Of a stretch of DNA of 64,000 nucleotides, positions 10,208-21,450 are shown one piece after another. Each line of letters opens with the position of its first letter. The stretch's first letter is position 1. The notes beneath the pieces are model-generated. The model was not told the origin of the DNA. It made no database searches and saw only the letters and a program-made list of their open reading frames with translations. The position numbers and the translations under genes are program-made. This DNA comes from Niebla homalea (lineage: Eukaryota; Ascomycota; Lecanoromycetes; Lecanorales; Ramalinaceae). The stretch spans positions 868,001-932,000 of the forward strand of contig JAHGAU010000017.1 of the NCBI GenBank assembly GCA_019925105.1, in the 5' to 3' direction.

Positions 10208-11095
10208 TATTTATAGACGAAGGGAGGTGCTGGTGATGTGAATGGATGTCAACAGAGGCGTTTTTTGAAGCGTCAGGAGGCGTTTTGGCTTTGGCTTTTT
10301 TTTTTTTTTCCACAGGTGGCGCTCTGCCACCAGCCGTGAGAAGCTAGACCAGCCCAAGGTACTTCAGCCAACCCATTGTGAGAAGCCACCGTTGTCAGGG
10401 CCAGGGAGATGATTGTCAAAACAGAGGCTTGGAAAATTGAGATTGGCGTCGAGCAGAAGGAGCAAGAGACCGCGCCGCAAGCAGCAGACGAGGCAATTAA
10501 ATCGCATGGGTGGGGAATTGGCTGGCATGAATCTAGTGCTCGGGCTGCCTTAATGGCAGCGATGTTGAGATGGGATAAATCTGTCATGTGTGGGAAAGAA
10601 TGGATGCAGATACGAATGGCGCCATCCTCTCTGGTAGACCTGGGCGGGAAAGCGGTCGTCCAGAAGCGAGATGGCAATTGACATGTATGACAGGAGAGTG
10701 TCCGTCACGGAAACTTATCTTCTCTGGCTCTGTTAAAGAAACCTTATAGAGTCAAGTACGGGTAGGGAAATCCTATTTGATCTGCCAACACCTCAGGCAT
10801 CGCATGGACAATCTCATGACATCTGGGCAGGTTGGGATCGATCATGAAGAAGACAAAATGAATTCGTTGGAGAGTGATCTCTTACCGCCTGTGCTTCAAT
10901 ATCGTGTTGAACCTTCCAAAGTAGGGCGCCTGCCAATGCGGAGCCAGTGAAATGGACTGCTTTTAACGCAATCCTCCAAGTCTCAAAATGGTAAGAGCAA
11001 CAAACACATTATCGAACAAGGTTCGAACGCCTCCAGCATGCGTGAAGTCGTACACTAGTTAACAATCCTCCATTGCACCTAAACGCCGACGGGCC

Positions 11096-13650
11096 CTATC
11101 GTTTGTAGGCTGGTAAGTCATCACTATTCGTCTCATTGTTAGTTCCATCCTGTTTCCTAATATCCAGCTGAGAAGGGTTTGGAGCAGTAGCACCTGCACT
11201 CATATGCATGGTCGAACTTTCCGTTTCCTGGTAGTCATCTGCATCATCTTGGAAACTGGCAAGGTTTTGCAATCCTGGAGGCTCCATTTCTTGCTGATCT
11301 GGCTGGCGGGAGTCATCTGAAGGTTCTGTAATGAATGATGGACCGCCATAGTTCGCTTGCAGAAGGGACCCAGAAGTGTCCCCGAACGCTGATTCGGATG
11401 CTCTGCTTTCGGGTAATATCGGGGCGCTTGGGGTAATGTGAGGTCTGTGGTCGAGAGTGCCAACTGACACATTTGTGGACTCTGCATTGCTACTTGCTGG
11501 CAACGTGGCAGCGTCCCGACTGCCACTTGAATGTTCCACAGGAGCGGATGTTGAGGCGACGCTAGACTCTGGCTCGTCTCTCCGTGCCAATTGTTGAGTA
11601 GACTCGCTTGGGCCTTCATATGCCGGCGCTGGAGCATGCAAAGTGTGGGCTGGTGCCAGATCATCTTCGTTATAAGTAAAGTGGGCAAAAGAAGCCTGTC
11701 CAATAACTGTGGGAGAGAGATCATTCTCTGGTGGAGCGCTAGGCAGTAGCGTTTCTTCCGCTCTACGAATTCGAGCTTTCTCGCTCAAAGGTTCTTCGGC
11801 TTCTTGGGGCGGTGGTATCGGCACTTGCCTGGACGATTGATCTCGCCAACCTGTCTTGAGGTTCTCCCAGGTCTGTAAGTCTGCCCCATTGTATTCATCG
11901 CCATCTTGATATGGCGGGGCCCGTGATTGCTCGTCCAAATTCGATTCGAGGTCGTTCGTGGGCGCAGGATCCCGAACAGAAGGCGGATCGTCAAGGCTCA
12001 CGTTCCTGCCACTCGCTTTTTGTTTGCCCTTCAATCGAGTGCTGTCTCTTGTCCCAACGACGATCTCCGTGTTGGTGTACACAACGTACCGTTGTCTCTT
12101 GACTTGATCGGTGATCAAGAAATTGAAACCAGGGGTTGTTGAGAAGGTGACACCGTCTTTGCCTTCGACCATGTTGACCTTTGCATCTCCATATCCATGT
12201 TGTGGGCCGTCCACCATGTTGAACCGATCCAGAATCCTGTCCTGGCCGACTTTCCGCCTCAAATCGACAACGACCTCGACAAAGTACCTGAAACTAATCA
12301 TCGAGCCTGGCACACCGTCGATACTGGGGAATGTGTGGTCGGGAATCTGTACTGAAGTCTTGATGATTGCAGTCAGACTATGCCAGTCTACAATCAGAGG
12401 CGTAATGTTCTGCGCAATTTCTTGCCGAAAGGTCCTGCTGCAGCCTTTGGACGACAAGGAGAGGCCTGATAGCCCTGTCAACGACCTTGGGTAGAGGTTC
12501 TCAGGCTTGCCCTCTTGGTTCCCACCGGACGGTCCGAGCGGAATAGGAGGACGGGTGTCGATGCGGGCAAAGCGATACACAGTGATGATGACTCCCTGCA
12601 TGTTCTTGATGGGATGCTTATGATCGATTGAGATTTTGACAGGGAGTGTGTCGCCCGGTAGGCACCCGCCTTGCAATACTTGTGTTTGCGCGGTGATTGT
12701 CTTTTCTGAGGCTGTCAAGGCAAAATTGCCACTTAGAGCACTCCTGGCCTCCTCTAGTATGGAAGTAGCCGTGCCAGTGCATGTGTTTGACGTATTGCTA
12801 CTATTTGCGCTTCCTACCGAGCTGAGTTCACTTGGTGATGCACTTCTTGGCGCCTCGGTATTGGAGTTGGAAGAGGGCAGAGAATGCCGGTTCGCATCCT
12901 CAGGGCTAGTTGGGGTATAGTCATCGCCAGTTGGAGTCGAAGATAACTTTCTTTTCAGATGCAAGTCAGGTCTTCTTCTTTTTCTTCTGGTGTCAATGAC
13001 GGCGGATTGAGGAGGTGGTTGAGGAATAGAGGCTATGTCGATGTTCTCTTTGACCTTGAGCTGACAATCTTTCATCAATGTTGGTGAGATGGTCGTGGGT
13101 TTTGTCAGCGTTGATGTCAAGAGGTATTTGATCGTCCCGTTCTCAAACTTGAAGTGCGTTAGCCCATGCGCAAAGCCAGGTGGAAGAGATGACTTGCATC
13201 GATACTCGTTGGGACGCCCTTTCGTGGCAGAAGTAACTCGAACTCAAACGCGTACGGACCCGAGAGCTTCCCGTCACCACATAGAACCTGTTCGTCCTCG
13301 AATAATCTGGCAAAGCCATTCCCGAAATATTCCCCTCCCCTTCGGCCTGTTCCTGAATTCAGGAGTTGCTCGTCATACGGGATCGGCTCCCCTGGCAGCT
13401 TGGAGCGATTGACCACCTTGACAAAACCATGGAGTCGGACGACTAGGTGTGTGACCCGCACGGCTTTGGCGACGTGCAACTTAATCGTTCCCTTGACCGA
13501 GTCGCCAGGCGCATAGTACCTGTAAGGCTTGTCGAGTACGATGTCCTGCTTTATCACTGGATTCTGGGACTGCTTGAAGGAGCCAGTAAGCTTGGTCAGG
13601 AAAGCTGGTACTTGCGAGGATCTGGAGGGTGATTTGGGAGATGAGGTCAT
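11096..13650 (-). CDS. palF: Arrestin-like pH-signalling protein PalF/Rim8
   Basis: Arrestin-like adaptor of the ambient-pH pathway; it binds the cytosolic tail of the PalH/Rim21 receptor, is ubiquitinated, and recruits ESCRT components leading to PacC/Rim101 processing. Exons 13650-13198 and 13147-11096 encode 834 residues. The arrestin N domain has GDSVKGTIKL, RVTHLVVRLHGFVKV, the GRRGGEYFGNGFARLFEDE block and PYAFEFELLLP; after the intron follows FENGTIKYLLTSTLTKPTT. The arrestin C domain begins near SEKTITAQTQVL and includes PGDTLPVKISIDH, RFARIDTRPPIPLG, PLIVDWHSLTAIIKTSVQIP and GSMISFRYFVEVVVDLR. The last third is long, acidic and disordered. The 50-nt intron has a GC donor (gcaagt) and an AG acceptor; the only in-frame GT alternative I found would delete the conserved PTSID residues. 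Confidence 0.93.
13148..13197 (-). other. GC-AG intron in palF
   Basis: The donor reads GAT|gcaagt, the usual consensus of the rare GC class, and the acceptor is ttcaag|TTT. Both sides are phase 0, and the joined protein PTSID-FENGTIKY matches the family. No GT donor in the right phase keeps these residues. Confidence 0.8.
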
Positions 13651-14347
13651 TCTTCAATGGCACCGGCTGGGTGGTTCATTAGGCCGCAGCGGCGACATAG
13701 GAGCAAGCGGGGGGCGGAAGATCAGGAGTACTCCTTCCACTGGCCGTCAGGTGAATATGTGTAACAGATGGAGCCTCGGATTAGGATGCATGGCCAAAGA
13801 GTGGGCGATGGCCAGCAGATAAGGTAGTGCGAAATGATCGAGCCTTCCGTGTCCCCGCCAGAAGACAGAAGGGGGAAGGGAGATCCAATTGGGCAGCCGG
13901 CAGTCAAGTTCATCGATTGGCCAGGGATAGGAGAGGAAATGCGAGCGTGCTAGGTATGTACAGCGATGTACAGGCAGCCCATGTGCATGAATCACTCGAT
14001 GGAATAACAACAATTGTCGAGTCCTTCGCGTCGTTTGACCCAACTGAGATGCTTCGTTGCCAAGATTCAATAAGCATTGCGGAAGGAGCGGGCAAAATGC
14101 TTGTTTTGCTCCCGAAAACCTCGCGATGACGAGCTCGCCAGCCTCAGCAGTCAGCCCTTAGGCCGGCTCACCAGGCTCAGGCCTGAGGCCTCAGGGACTC
14201 TCCCTGGGCGAAATCGCCCCACTGGTGCCACTTCCAATCTCGGCTATCTGCACTCTGCAGGTGCATCTGGAATTTCCCGGTTATCATTTTCAAGTATCTT
14301 GTCACGCTTCTCTACAATTCTGGAACAATCGACATTAGTTAATGAGC
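13651..14347. other. Intergenic region upstream of palF
   Basis: About 700 bp between DPH2 (ends at 14348) and palF (starts at 13650), both on the minus strand, so this is the palF promoter. It holds two overlapping perfect palindromes, ctcaggcctgag (14176-14187) and cctgaggcctcagg (14182-14195). No gene is seen. Confidence 0.5.
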
Positions 14348-15988
14348 TCAGTTTCTATCATTTACATATGCTCTAGCAAGACCACTCCTACCCTCTGCGA
14401 CTAACGTGCCAGGCTCCTCAGGCGAGATGTCAAAATCACTCCCCAAACCTTTCCACTGCCTGTTGTTTCGTAGAAACTCAGCCCCTGGTGAATGCTGCCC
14501 TCCCATCATGGCTATCTGATTTCGGGGACGTTTTACCAGCGCATTATCCGCGACGGTATGCTTAGAATGCTGAAGCTGAGATTGCATCGGTCGCGAAGTA
14601 GAGACGTATCTACCAGACCTTAGATCATATTCCGGTGGTGAGGACTCGGGCTCCGAATCGTCACCTTCGACGATGCTCTCGTCTGTTGCCAGATCCGCAA
14701 GAACTTCTCGTTTGGCCCTAGCCATGTCCCCAGTGTTGAGCATGCTCTGGTAATCGCTGCTCCATGCACCCGTCCACATGCGATTTCGATCCCCTTGCAG
14801 ACTCAATTCAAGCTCAAACGGCGTTATGATGGGTTTCCAAAACTCTTTGCTGTCAATCAGAGAACTTTCCCAACAGCCGACGACGACCCATGCTTCAATC
14901 TCGCTGAAATTGGCCACCTTGGCAGCATTCAATTTGCCTACCACAAATTGGTAGCTTTTCTTGTTTGCAACCAAGATCTGCTCCTTGACATGATTCACGA
15001 TGTCGAGGTAGTTCTTGACGCTAAGAGTATTGATTAGGATGCCAAAAGTCGACGCAGTCTTCACCGACGTCAGCAGCGCGTAGCGTCGATTCAGAGCTCG
15101 AGAAGTCGAGAGTGAGGCTAGCTTCTCAAGGCCCGCGACTGACCCCGAAATGGTGGGACATATGTGCACGCTGGCTACGCGAGAAGAAAGGGTAAGCAGC
15201 AGAGCATCTGGCGGATCGGCAATATGGAGCAAGTGCCATTCCTTCAGTCTGGAAGGCTGGTGGGAGACTTCATCAGGTACCGTCCGATTTGGCAAAAGCG
15301 AAGACGGATCATGTTTGACTTCAGTCTCATACATATTGAGGTATCCGCGACTTTGGAGCATATTAAAGATACTGTGTAGATAGTGTTGGTAAGGCAAATC
15401 TGCCATTAAGATGATCTTTTCCGATCTATCATCAAAGGTCCGTTCCGACTCTTGCCAAATGATGTCCATTTCCATGTCTGGGAGAGGTTGCACAGTGAAT
15501 ATATGAATGACTGGTAGTCTCGTGGTAGGCGAAAGACATGCGCGCCCATAATGGACAATTACATCTGCATCAACGTGCTCTGCCGCGATCTCGTCGACAC
15601 AACAGGCGCCATAGGAAGTATCACCCAAAATATAGAACGTTGGGTTGGACGTATCTTTCGCAATTGACATACCGTACACCTGCTCCTCTACAGCATCGAT
15701 GTCTGCGGGGCCATGTGCGACTTTGGGGCTCACGAGTGTTTCCCTGGAACCTTGACTCAAAGCATTGCAAACTCGTGGAGCATGACAGAGCATCTTATCC
15801 GGAAACTGGAGTGCAATTCGCTTGTATTGTGCTCTTCTGATCTCGACAAGGGTTCGCTCAATCTCGTAGATTATCCATAGTTGTTCCTCAGATACTGGAC
15901 CAGCGGGTTGGGTTTTCGCTTTGTCAACATCGTCTTCAAAGATATGGGTTTCAGAAGTGGAAAGTGCTGGAGCAGACTGGCTGGCCAT
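14348..15988 (-). CDS. dph2: Diphthamide synthesis subunit DPH2
   Basis: Subunit of the DPH1-DPH2 radical-SAM-type enzyme that transfers the 3-amino-3-carboxypropyl group from S-adenosylmethionine to a histidine of elongation factor 2, the first step of diphthamide synthesis, in the cytosol. Single exon, 546 residues. Family motifs are IALQFPDKML, FYILGDTSYGACCVDEIAAEH (tandem Cys129-Cys130), DVIVHYGRACLSP (Cys151), HIFTVQPLPDMEMD and WVVVGCWESSLIDSKEFWKP (Cys372). The C-terminal GLGSDFD and SGLARAY stretches are typical of DPH2 rather than DPH1. Start ATG at 15988. Confidence 0.94.
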   Translation of the reverse strand: MASQSAPALSTSETHIFEDDVDKAKTQPAGPVSEEQLWIIYEIERTLVEIRRAQYKRIALQFPDKMLCHAPRVCNALSQGSRETLVSPKVAHGPADIDAVEEQVYGMSIAKDTSNPTFYILGDTSYGACCVDEIAAEHVDADVIVHYGRACLSPTTRLPVIHIFTVQPLPDMEMDIIWQESERTFDDRSEKIILMADLPYQHYLHSIFNMLQSRGYLNMYETEVKHDPSSLLPNRTVPDEVSHQPSRLKEWHLLHIADPPDALLLTLSSRVASVHICPTISGSVAGLEKLASLSTSRALNRRYALLTSVKTASTFGILINTLSVKNYLDIVNHVKEQILVANKKSYQFVVGKLNAAKVANFSEIEAWVVVGCWESSLIDSKEFWKPIITPFELELSLQGDRNRMWTGAWSSDYQSMLNTGDMARAKREVLADLATDESIVEGDDSEPESSPPEYDLRSGRYVSTSRPMQSQLQHSKHTVADNALVKRPRNQIAMMGGQHSPGAEFLRNNRQWKGLGSDFDISPEEPGTLVAEGRSGLARAYVNDRN

Positions 15989-16553
15989 GTTGGAATTTTG
16001 ATCTATTGAGTCCTAATTACCAGATGTTCACATGAAGATATGCACGGAGTATTCCGGCAGACGTGGAATTAACAAGTCGTCATTTCGAGGTTACTGATTC
16101 CACACAGACTTAATAGTATTTCTGTTTTCTCCTGAAAAAACGACGATGGCTGGCGAATCATAAGGCGATGTCTGGAGCGCCACCAGAATGAAAACCAAAA
16201 TTCTGGTCAAACAGCCAATCAGATAAAATTGTTTAACGTAGGTGAAGATTTGATGATTTCTATGCTAGTGTTCGAGGATCGATCCTGAAAAGCTTAAATC
16301 CTGGCGTTTGTGGCGTTTGTTGATTAAACGCAACGTCCGGTCCACTGTAAACAAACGAATTTCCTCATCCACTTTCCGCACTTCTTCAACTCAACACATA
16401 CCACTCAATTTTTCTGGAGGCTCCAATTCTTCTCCGCTGACTTTTCACACAAAGAACACAAACTAACTGACCAATTCTCACTGAAAAGACGTGAAGTTAA
16501 CACGCTTCTATGAGACCATAGAGGCGAGAACTTGAACAACATTTGTAGCTGCT
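15989..16553. promoter_or_regulatory. Shared divergent promoter region of DPH2 and the spindle pole body gene
   Basis: A 565-bp spacer between two outward-facing genes. It contains a CCAAT pentamer at 16215-16219 and C/T-rich stretches before the right-hand start codon. No ORF of note. Confidence 0.5.
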
Positions 16554-19500
16554 ATGGCAAGCTCCAACCCACAAAGCAGGGCGCAATTGCTCCGCGAGAT
16601 GAACAAAAGTCGCAAATCTTCGACGTCCTCCCGTCACTCACAGAGTCCTCCTGCATCTCTCTCCGATTTTGACCCCCCACAAGACGCTTTCATGTCGACA
16701 CAACAATTCGATCCGCCAACGACGAAACTTCCCGAGCTACGCGCGAGTGCCCAGAAATATCGACGACCATCTCATCCGGAGCCGGATTACGTTATAGATA
16801 CGTCAGCCTATGAGCACGCTTTTCCAGACTTTACGCAAGGAAGCATGTCGTCAAATGGCAGCATTTCCATCGAACTGGGCCGGGGCACGAACAAAGCAAC
16901 CGGCGGCACCATCAGTAGGCTAAGCCAGTCAAAGGACTATTCATCAAACGCAGATGTCGATTTGGACCAAGAGAGTCTTGACATTCAAGCACTCTCCAAC
17001 GACGGCGATGCTGTCACAGTCACCCCACCCTTCAATTCACGACCTACAAAAGGTCACAACATGTCAACTCAATCACATCGCCAAACTAGTAATCAGCCTC
17101 GGAAAGCTTCAAACTTGCGCAATCAAGTGAAGCCTTCTCCTCCCGCAAAAACACTGGATTATGGGTCAGGAGACAGCCGTAAAAGCAGTGACGGCATGCG
17201 TCAAACCCTAGCAGCTATGCATGCACGAGTCAGAGATGAGAATGACGTGTCTTTGACGAGCACTGAACGGCCGGCAACTATTGATACAACTGTCAGGGGT
17301 ACACGCTTTGGAAGTGGCAAACAATCGGAAAAGGAACCGGTCAATGCTCTACCCTCCAGATTTCTTTCGACCAGTCTTTTTGAGCCGCCACTGGCGTCCG
17401 ACCCCGAATCCGTCTTACGGATGGACAAGATATACCAAAATTCTTACGGACATAATCATCAACAGCATAACCAGCAGAATCACCAGCAGCATGACGAGCA
17501 GAGTCACCAACACGATCATCAAGAGAGTCATCAACAGAGTCACCAACAAGATCATCAACAAAACCACCAACCAAACCGAAGACGCTTGTCTATCGAAAAG
17601 GTGCCGAACATGTCAGAAATACTCTCGGGTGTTTTCGAGGACGGTACACCAGTCTTCTCACGCAACAGTCGAGCTCAATCTGCTCGCAATGCATTTGACC
17701 AAGGGATCCGGAAAGTCAGCCAGCGTTCCGCAGTCAGTGAGATTGTTGTTCCGGATGAGGAACAAGCCATCTACTTATCACTGCAGTTGCTTCAGGATAA
17801 AGTTTCTGTTTTGGAAAGGAGCAACGCGGAGGCTGAATATTCCGTCAAGGAGTTACAGCAGAGGAACAGAGAGCTTGATGCAGAAAGGCATGGTGGTAGG
17901 AGAGCTTCTCACCGCAGTGATAGTGCGATTGGTTTGACCGATAGCGATGGTGGAGAGGATATGCCAGGTGCTGGTGGTCGCAAGAGTGCCATTCAACGAG
18001 ATAGTAAGCCTTTCGATCGATCCATTCCGACTCTTCTAATACAAAGGCAGGACTTCAAGACTCCTTTCGAGTCTTACAGGCGCAGGCCGACGCAGCAAAG
18101 CGTAAAGCAGCTACAGCGGAAACCATCTTGCGCAATATCACACATGAGCGTGACTCAGCGGTGTCCCAACTCAGCGTTGCATATGTGACGGTGGAGCAGC
18201 TGAAGATCGACAACGAGGCGACCAAGGACGAGAATGATAGTTTGAGAGCCCAGATTCAGCAGTTGACAAAGAACCGTGGAGTTGACCGCCAGCAAACGCC
18301 TTCAGCTCTCGTACCTTCAACAATGGACGCAGAACCAGAATGGAAACCTAAGGCGACACTTGCTGAGAACGCGCAACCAGCATCGCTCAACAAATCAAGT
18401 GATATCCAACAACAATTGCAGGTGCCGAAGACAAGACAACCCGAGAAGGAGGAATACCCCTATGACCCGCTCTTTGATCTGAGTCGAAAGCCGGACGACG
18501 GTCCAGTGAAGCCTTCCAGGTCTACCAGCCAGTCAGGAATCCATGGGAATCGCAATGAGGACGAACACGCTGAAGACCAAACTCCCTTGCAGAATGGAGT
18601 TGGCGAACCAGTCCGGAGACAGATGGAATTGAAGAGAACTGAAGAAAGCGAGACTCGGGACTCAGCTGAAGACATGACATATCTGAGCTTTGTGAACAGC
18701 GCAGAGATAGCCAAACTCAGAAGAACTCTTGAGCAAGAGCGACGTGACCAACATCAGCGTAACATCCAACGAGGCCCATCAGCTCTCAACGCAAGCAATG
18801 CGACAAAGGATGAAGCAGAGACTGCACAGATTGACACAGACACTAGAGCTTCTCGCCGATCTTCACTGACAGATGCGGCCGCAAAATCTGGTATTCCATC
18901 TCAGCATGACCCACCTGCGCCTGTCCAAGAATCCACAGCGGAGCAGAAGAGTCGACAATTGGACAATTCCGTCATAAGCACACGAGCTCGCCGGACGAAT
19001 ACGGAGAAGAATATGACATCTGCTTTCATTGTACCAGATATCACAATCCGTGGTCCAACTGCAGCCGTTGCGGGAAAGGCACCCAGCGACATGGCGAACA
19101 AAAACCATCAAAACCGGAAGATGGCTAAGAAGGCGACCAAAATCCCCAAACCTACTCCAGTTTCCCAACAGGTGCCCGAACTCGATGCTGAGGAAGACGA
19201 GCCTACGCTGCGTCCCTCCCAGCCACCTGCTTTGGCTCTTGCCATCGTCATCAAAGGACTTGAGGACGAGATTGCCCATCTCAAGACTCGTCTTACCAAG
19301 TACCAGCAAGTGTACAATAGTCACAACCCAGCTCTGAGCCGCCGCAAGCGTAAGGCTGTCTATGATAGAATTGACACCCTTCTGCACGCCATTGACACCA
19401 AGTCCGATCAACTTTACTCCTTACACGACGTCCTCGAAGGCCAAAAGCAAGACGGACATGAGATGACACAGGACTACGTGGAAGAAACCCTGCAGAGCAT

Positions 19501-19645
19501 TGGCCTTGACGTCACGGGTCTTGGTCTCAAAGACAACGACGAGGATCAGACTACAACCACACGCACAAAGGACCGCCTTCCCTGGGACTTGGGAAATGAA
19601 GCGGCCGCCCATGAAGATCTGCCCTGGGAGGGCATCGACGTTTAA
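16554..19645 (+). CDS. Cep57/PPC89-like spindle pole body protein
   Basis: Predicted structural protein of the spindle pole body, with a Cep57-type microtubule-binding C-terminus. Exons 16554-18003 and 18051-19645 with a 47-nt intron encode 1014 residues; without the intron the frame breaks. The N-terminal half is Ser/Gln-rich and disordered. A His/Gln-rich low-complexity block (about residues 300-340) precedes LSIEKVPNMSEILSGVFEDG. Coiled coil begins at EEQAIYLSLQLLQDKVSVLE and continues across the splice site (AKRKAATAETILRNITHERD). The C-terminal region ALAIVIKGLEDEIAHLKTRL...YNSHNPALSRRKRKAVYDRI is the most conserved, as in fungal PPC89/Cep57-like proteins. Assignment rests on these C-terminal motifs; the rest is too divergent to compare by eye. 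Confidence 0.82.
17446..17575 (+). repeat. His/Gln-rich coding repeat
   Basis: Imperfect short repeats of the type cat-cag-cag encode alternating HQQH, HQQN and HQQS units inside the spindle pole body protein gene. Confidence 0.85.
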
Positions 19646-19717
19646 ACAGCAATCCTCAGTCCTGTCAACGTTTCTCACCCGCTGGCCTTAAGCAAAGCAC
19701 GATTCGGGACAAATCCT

Positions 19718-19860
19718 TATGTTGACTGACCTTTTTGGTGTATGTCCATAAGTTTGTACTAACATATCGTGGATTGACTCCTATGTCGACTGACCTTTTT
19801 GGTGTATGTCCGTAGGCTTGTACCAACATTGTGTTGACTGACCCACTTGGGTGTATGTCC
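19718..19860. repeat. Three-copy tandem repeat behind the spindle pole body gene
   Basis: Three copies of a core close to tgttgactgacctttttgg followed by tgtatgtcc occur at about 19720, 19784 and 19832; the first two share a longer unit of 64 bp. It lies 75 bp after the stop codon, between two convergent genes, and is not coding. Confidence 0.85.
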
Positions 19861-20103
19861 ACATTTTGGATTGGGGCCTGATCTAGCCACGTTGACAGGT
19901 ATCTACTCTCACTCACTTGATATTCTGAAGGAAGCTTGTAAGGTATCACGACTCATGAAATGTGCAGGAAAAGGCGTTCATAGCACTAGCATAGCTTAGA
20001 TTAAGCATCAAATACGTTTATTCAATCAAGACTATGAAAGATTTCAGCTTCAGGGGTATCAGTATGGCTGTGCTGTCCAACGCCATTGCTAGGTCAAGAT
20101 GAC

Positions 20104-21225
20104 TCAGAGACCATCTCCCGTCCCATTGTCTGTACCAGCTACGATTGCAGCTCTTTCGGTGGCGGCGGCCTGGGCGCCTCCCGTACTGATTTCATCGTCA
20201 ATAAAAATGCCCATGCCCGCGAACGCTTCCACCATAGCTCTTGCACAGTACTCGCGAACGTCATACCCACCGGTTGCGATGGCAGAGTCAGTCTTTGCCT
20301 TGTCCAGCCAAGGATGCTCATAGGACTTCTGTTGTGTAAAGTACTCAGGCCGGATGCGCAGTCCACCAAATGGATCATAGGCCTTGGGGGCTTCGGGGGC
20401 CGTAACAGGTTTGAGTCCCTGAATCTCAAAAGCAGGTGCGGCAGATGCGCCAGCATTGACTGAAGAGGCAGCCCCCTTTGGACCGTCCTTGCGCCGCGCG
20501 GTACTTTTCTTCAAGATCACTTTTGCGGTCGACCCACGACCAATCCGCTCCTGAGCCGCTCTGTCTTCCCTCAACCTATCCTGCCGCTCTTCCTCGTCCT
20601 CACGCAACGACTCTTCCCTGCGAACCCGAGCCGCCTGCTTTTGTGCAGCAAATGCGGCCTCTGTGCTTTCGTGCTCGGCGCTGTCGAGAGCAGCATTCCT
20701 GGATATCGAGTCCGAGTTCTGAGCTGCGTAAGCGGCGAGCTTCGCTTCAGTCTCGGGAACATCGATGTTGTATAGGAGGTTGAAGGTCAAAGTTTCCACA
20801 TTCTCCAGGTAATCGTTCCAACTGCGGAGGTCGAGGAACTCCTCTTGCCTCCGATTGAATACGCTCGCCACCCGCCGCCTTATGTCGACCTCTCGCTCGA
20901 TCTTTAGGTCTTCAAAGGTCTGCCGCCTGAAGCGCTGCTTTCGCAAAGTTCGTCCACATCCGGCGACGGGACATGGAGCGGGCCCCTGGCTGAAGATACG
21001 ATCGACGCAGGATTCGCACATTTTGTGATAGCAGGTAGGATTGACCAGGAATCGCATGTTGGGGTTGAGGTAGCGGGCGGATTTGCACACTGGGCAGATG
21101 TCTGTGTTTGAGGGTCAGCAGTGACCACTGGTTAAATGATTTATGTTTCTGCTTCAGTGAGACTCACCGTCATCTTGGCCTCGAGGCGCAGAAGAGCCTC
21201 CATTCTTCTGAGCGCCCTTCGACAT
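20104..21225 (-). CDS. tfb3: TFIIH / CDK-activating kinase assembly factor TFB3 (MAT1)
   Basis: RING-finger subunit of the TFIIH kinase module, bridging the CDK7/KIN28-cyclin pair to core TFIIH; acts in RNA polymerase II transcription and repair. A short first exon (21225-21168), a 66-nt intron and a long exon (21101-20104) give 351 residues. The C3HC4 RING is complete: Cys22, Cys25, Cys43, His45, Cys48, Cys51, Cys63 and Cys68, the last pair in CPVAGC. FEDLKIEREVDIRRRVASVF and RRQEEFLDLRSWNDYLENVE are the MAT1 core helices; a Glu/Arg-rich coiled coil follows. The conserved C-terminal DPFGGLRIRPEYF is also present. Confidence 0.95.
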
Positions 21226-21450
21226 GATGGACAAAGCGGGGTGACAGTCCTCGCGAACTATCTACATTTCCTTAGTACAAGAGCGCGAGCAAGGGAGTCA
21301 TTGTACAAGCGTCATCTGAAGAAGCGGAATAGGTTCCGCACACACCTCCATATCTTTTATTTTCTTGATCATCGCTACCGTCAGCTGTTCAAATGTTCAC
21401 CTCCTTGGCATTGGCCACCTGACAAGAGCCTCTAGCGCCAATAGGCCTTG
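21226..21450. promoter_or_regulatory. Divergent promoter region between TFB3 and the URI-like gene
   Basis: Only 225 bp separate the two start codons. A reverse-strand CCAAT pentamer lies at 21410-21414. Confidence 0.45.

Larger units (their letters stand above)
8444..11095. other. Gene-free 2.65-kb stretch rich in simple sequence
   Basis: No ORF here resembles a known protein and none is long. The stretch contains a CA microsatellite (about 9395-9422), a C/T-only tract (about 9786-9820), a purine tract (about 10144-10207) and a poly-T run (about 10299-10310). Long parts of the + strand (8870-9600) are pyrimidine-rich, as in fungal leaders and promoters. It could hold an untranslated or long non-coding transcript; nothing firm can be said. 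Confidence 0.5.

Noticed and set aside
10273..10677. Two overlapping ORFs on opposite strands, 90 and 134 codons
   Set aside because: No motif, no splice support, and flanked by low-complexity sequence.
19665..19949. 94-codon minus-strand ORF with repeated peptide
   Set aside because: The peptide repeat only reflects the DNA tandem repeat between two convergent genes.
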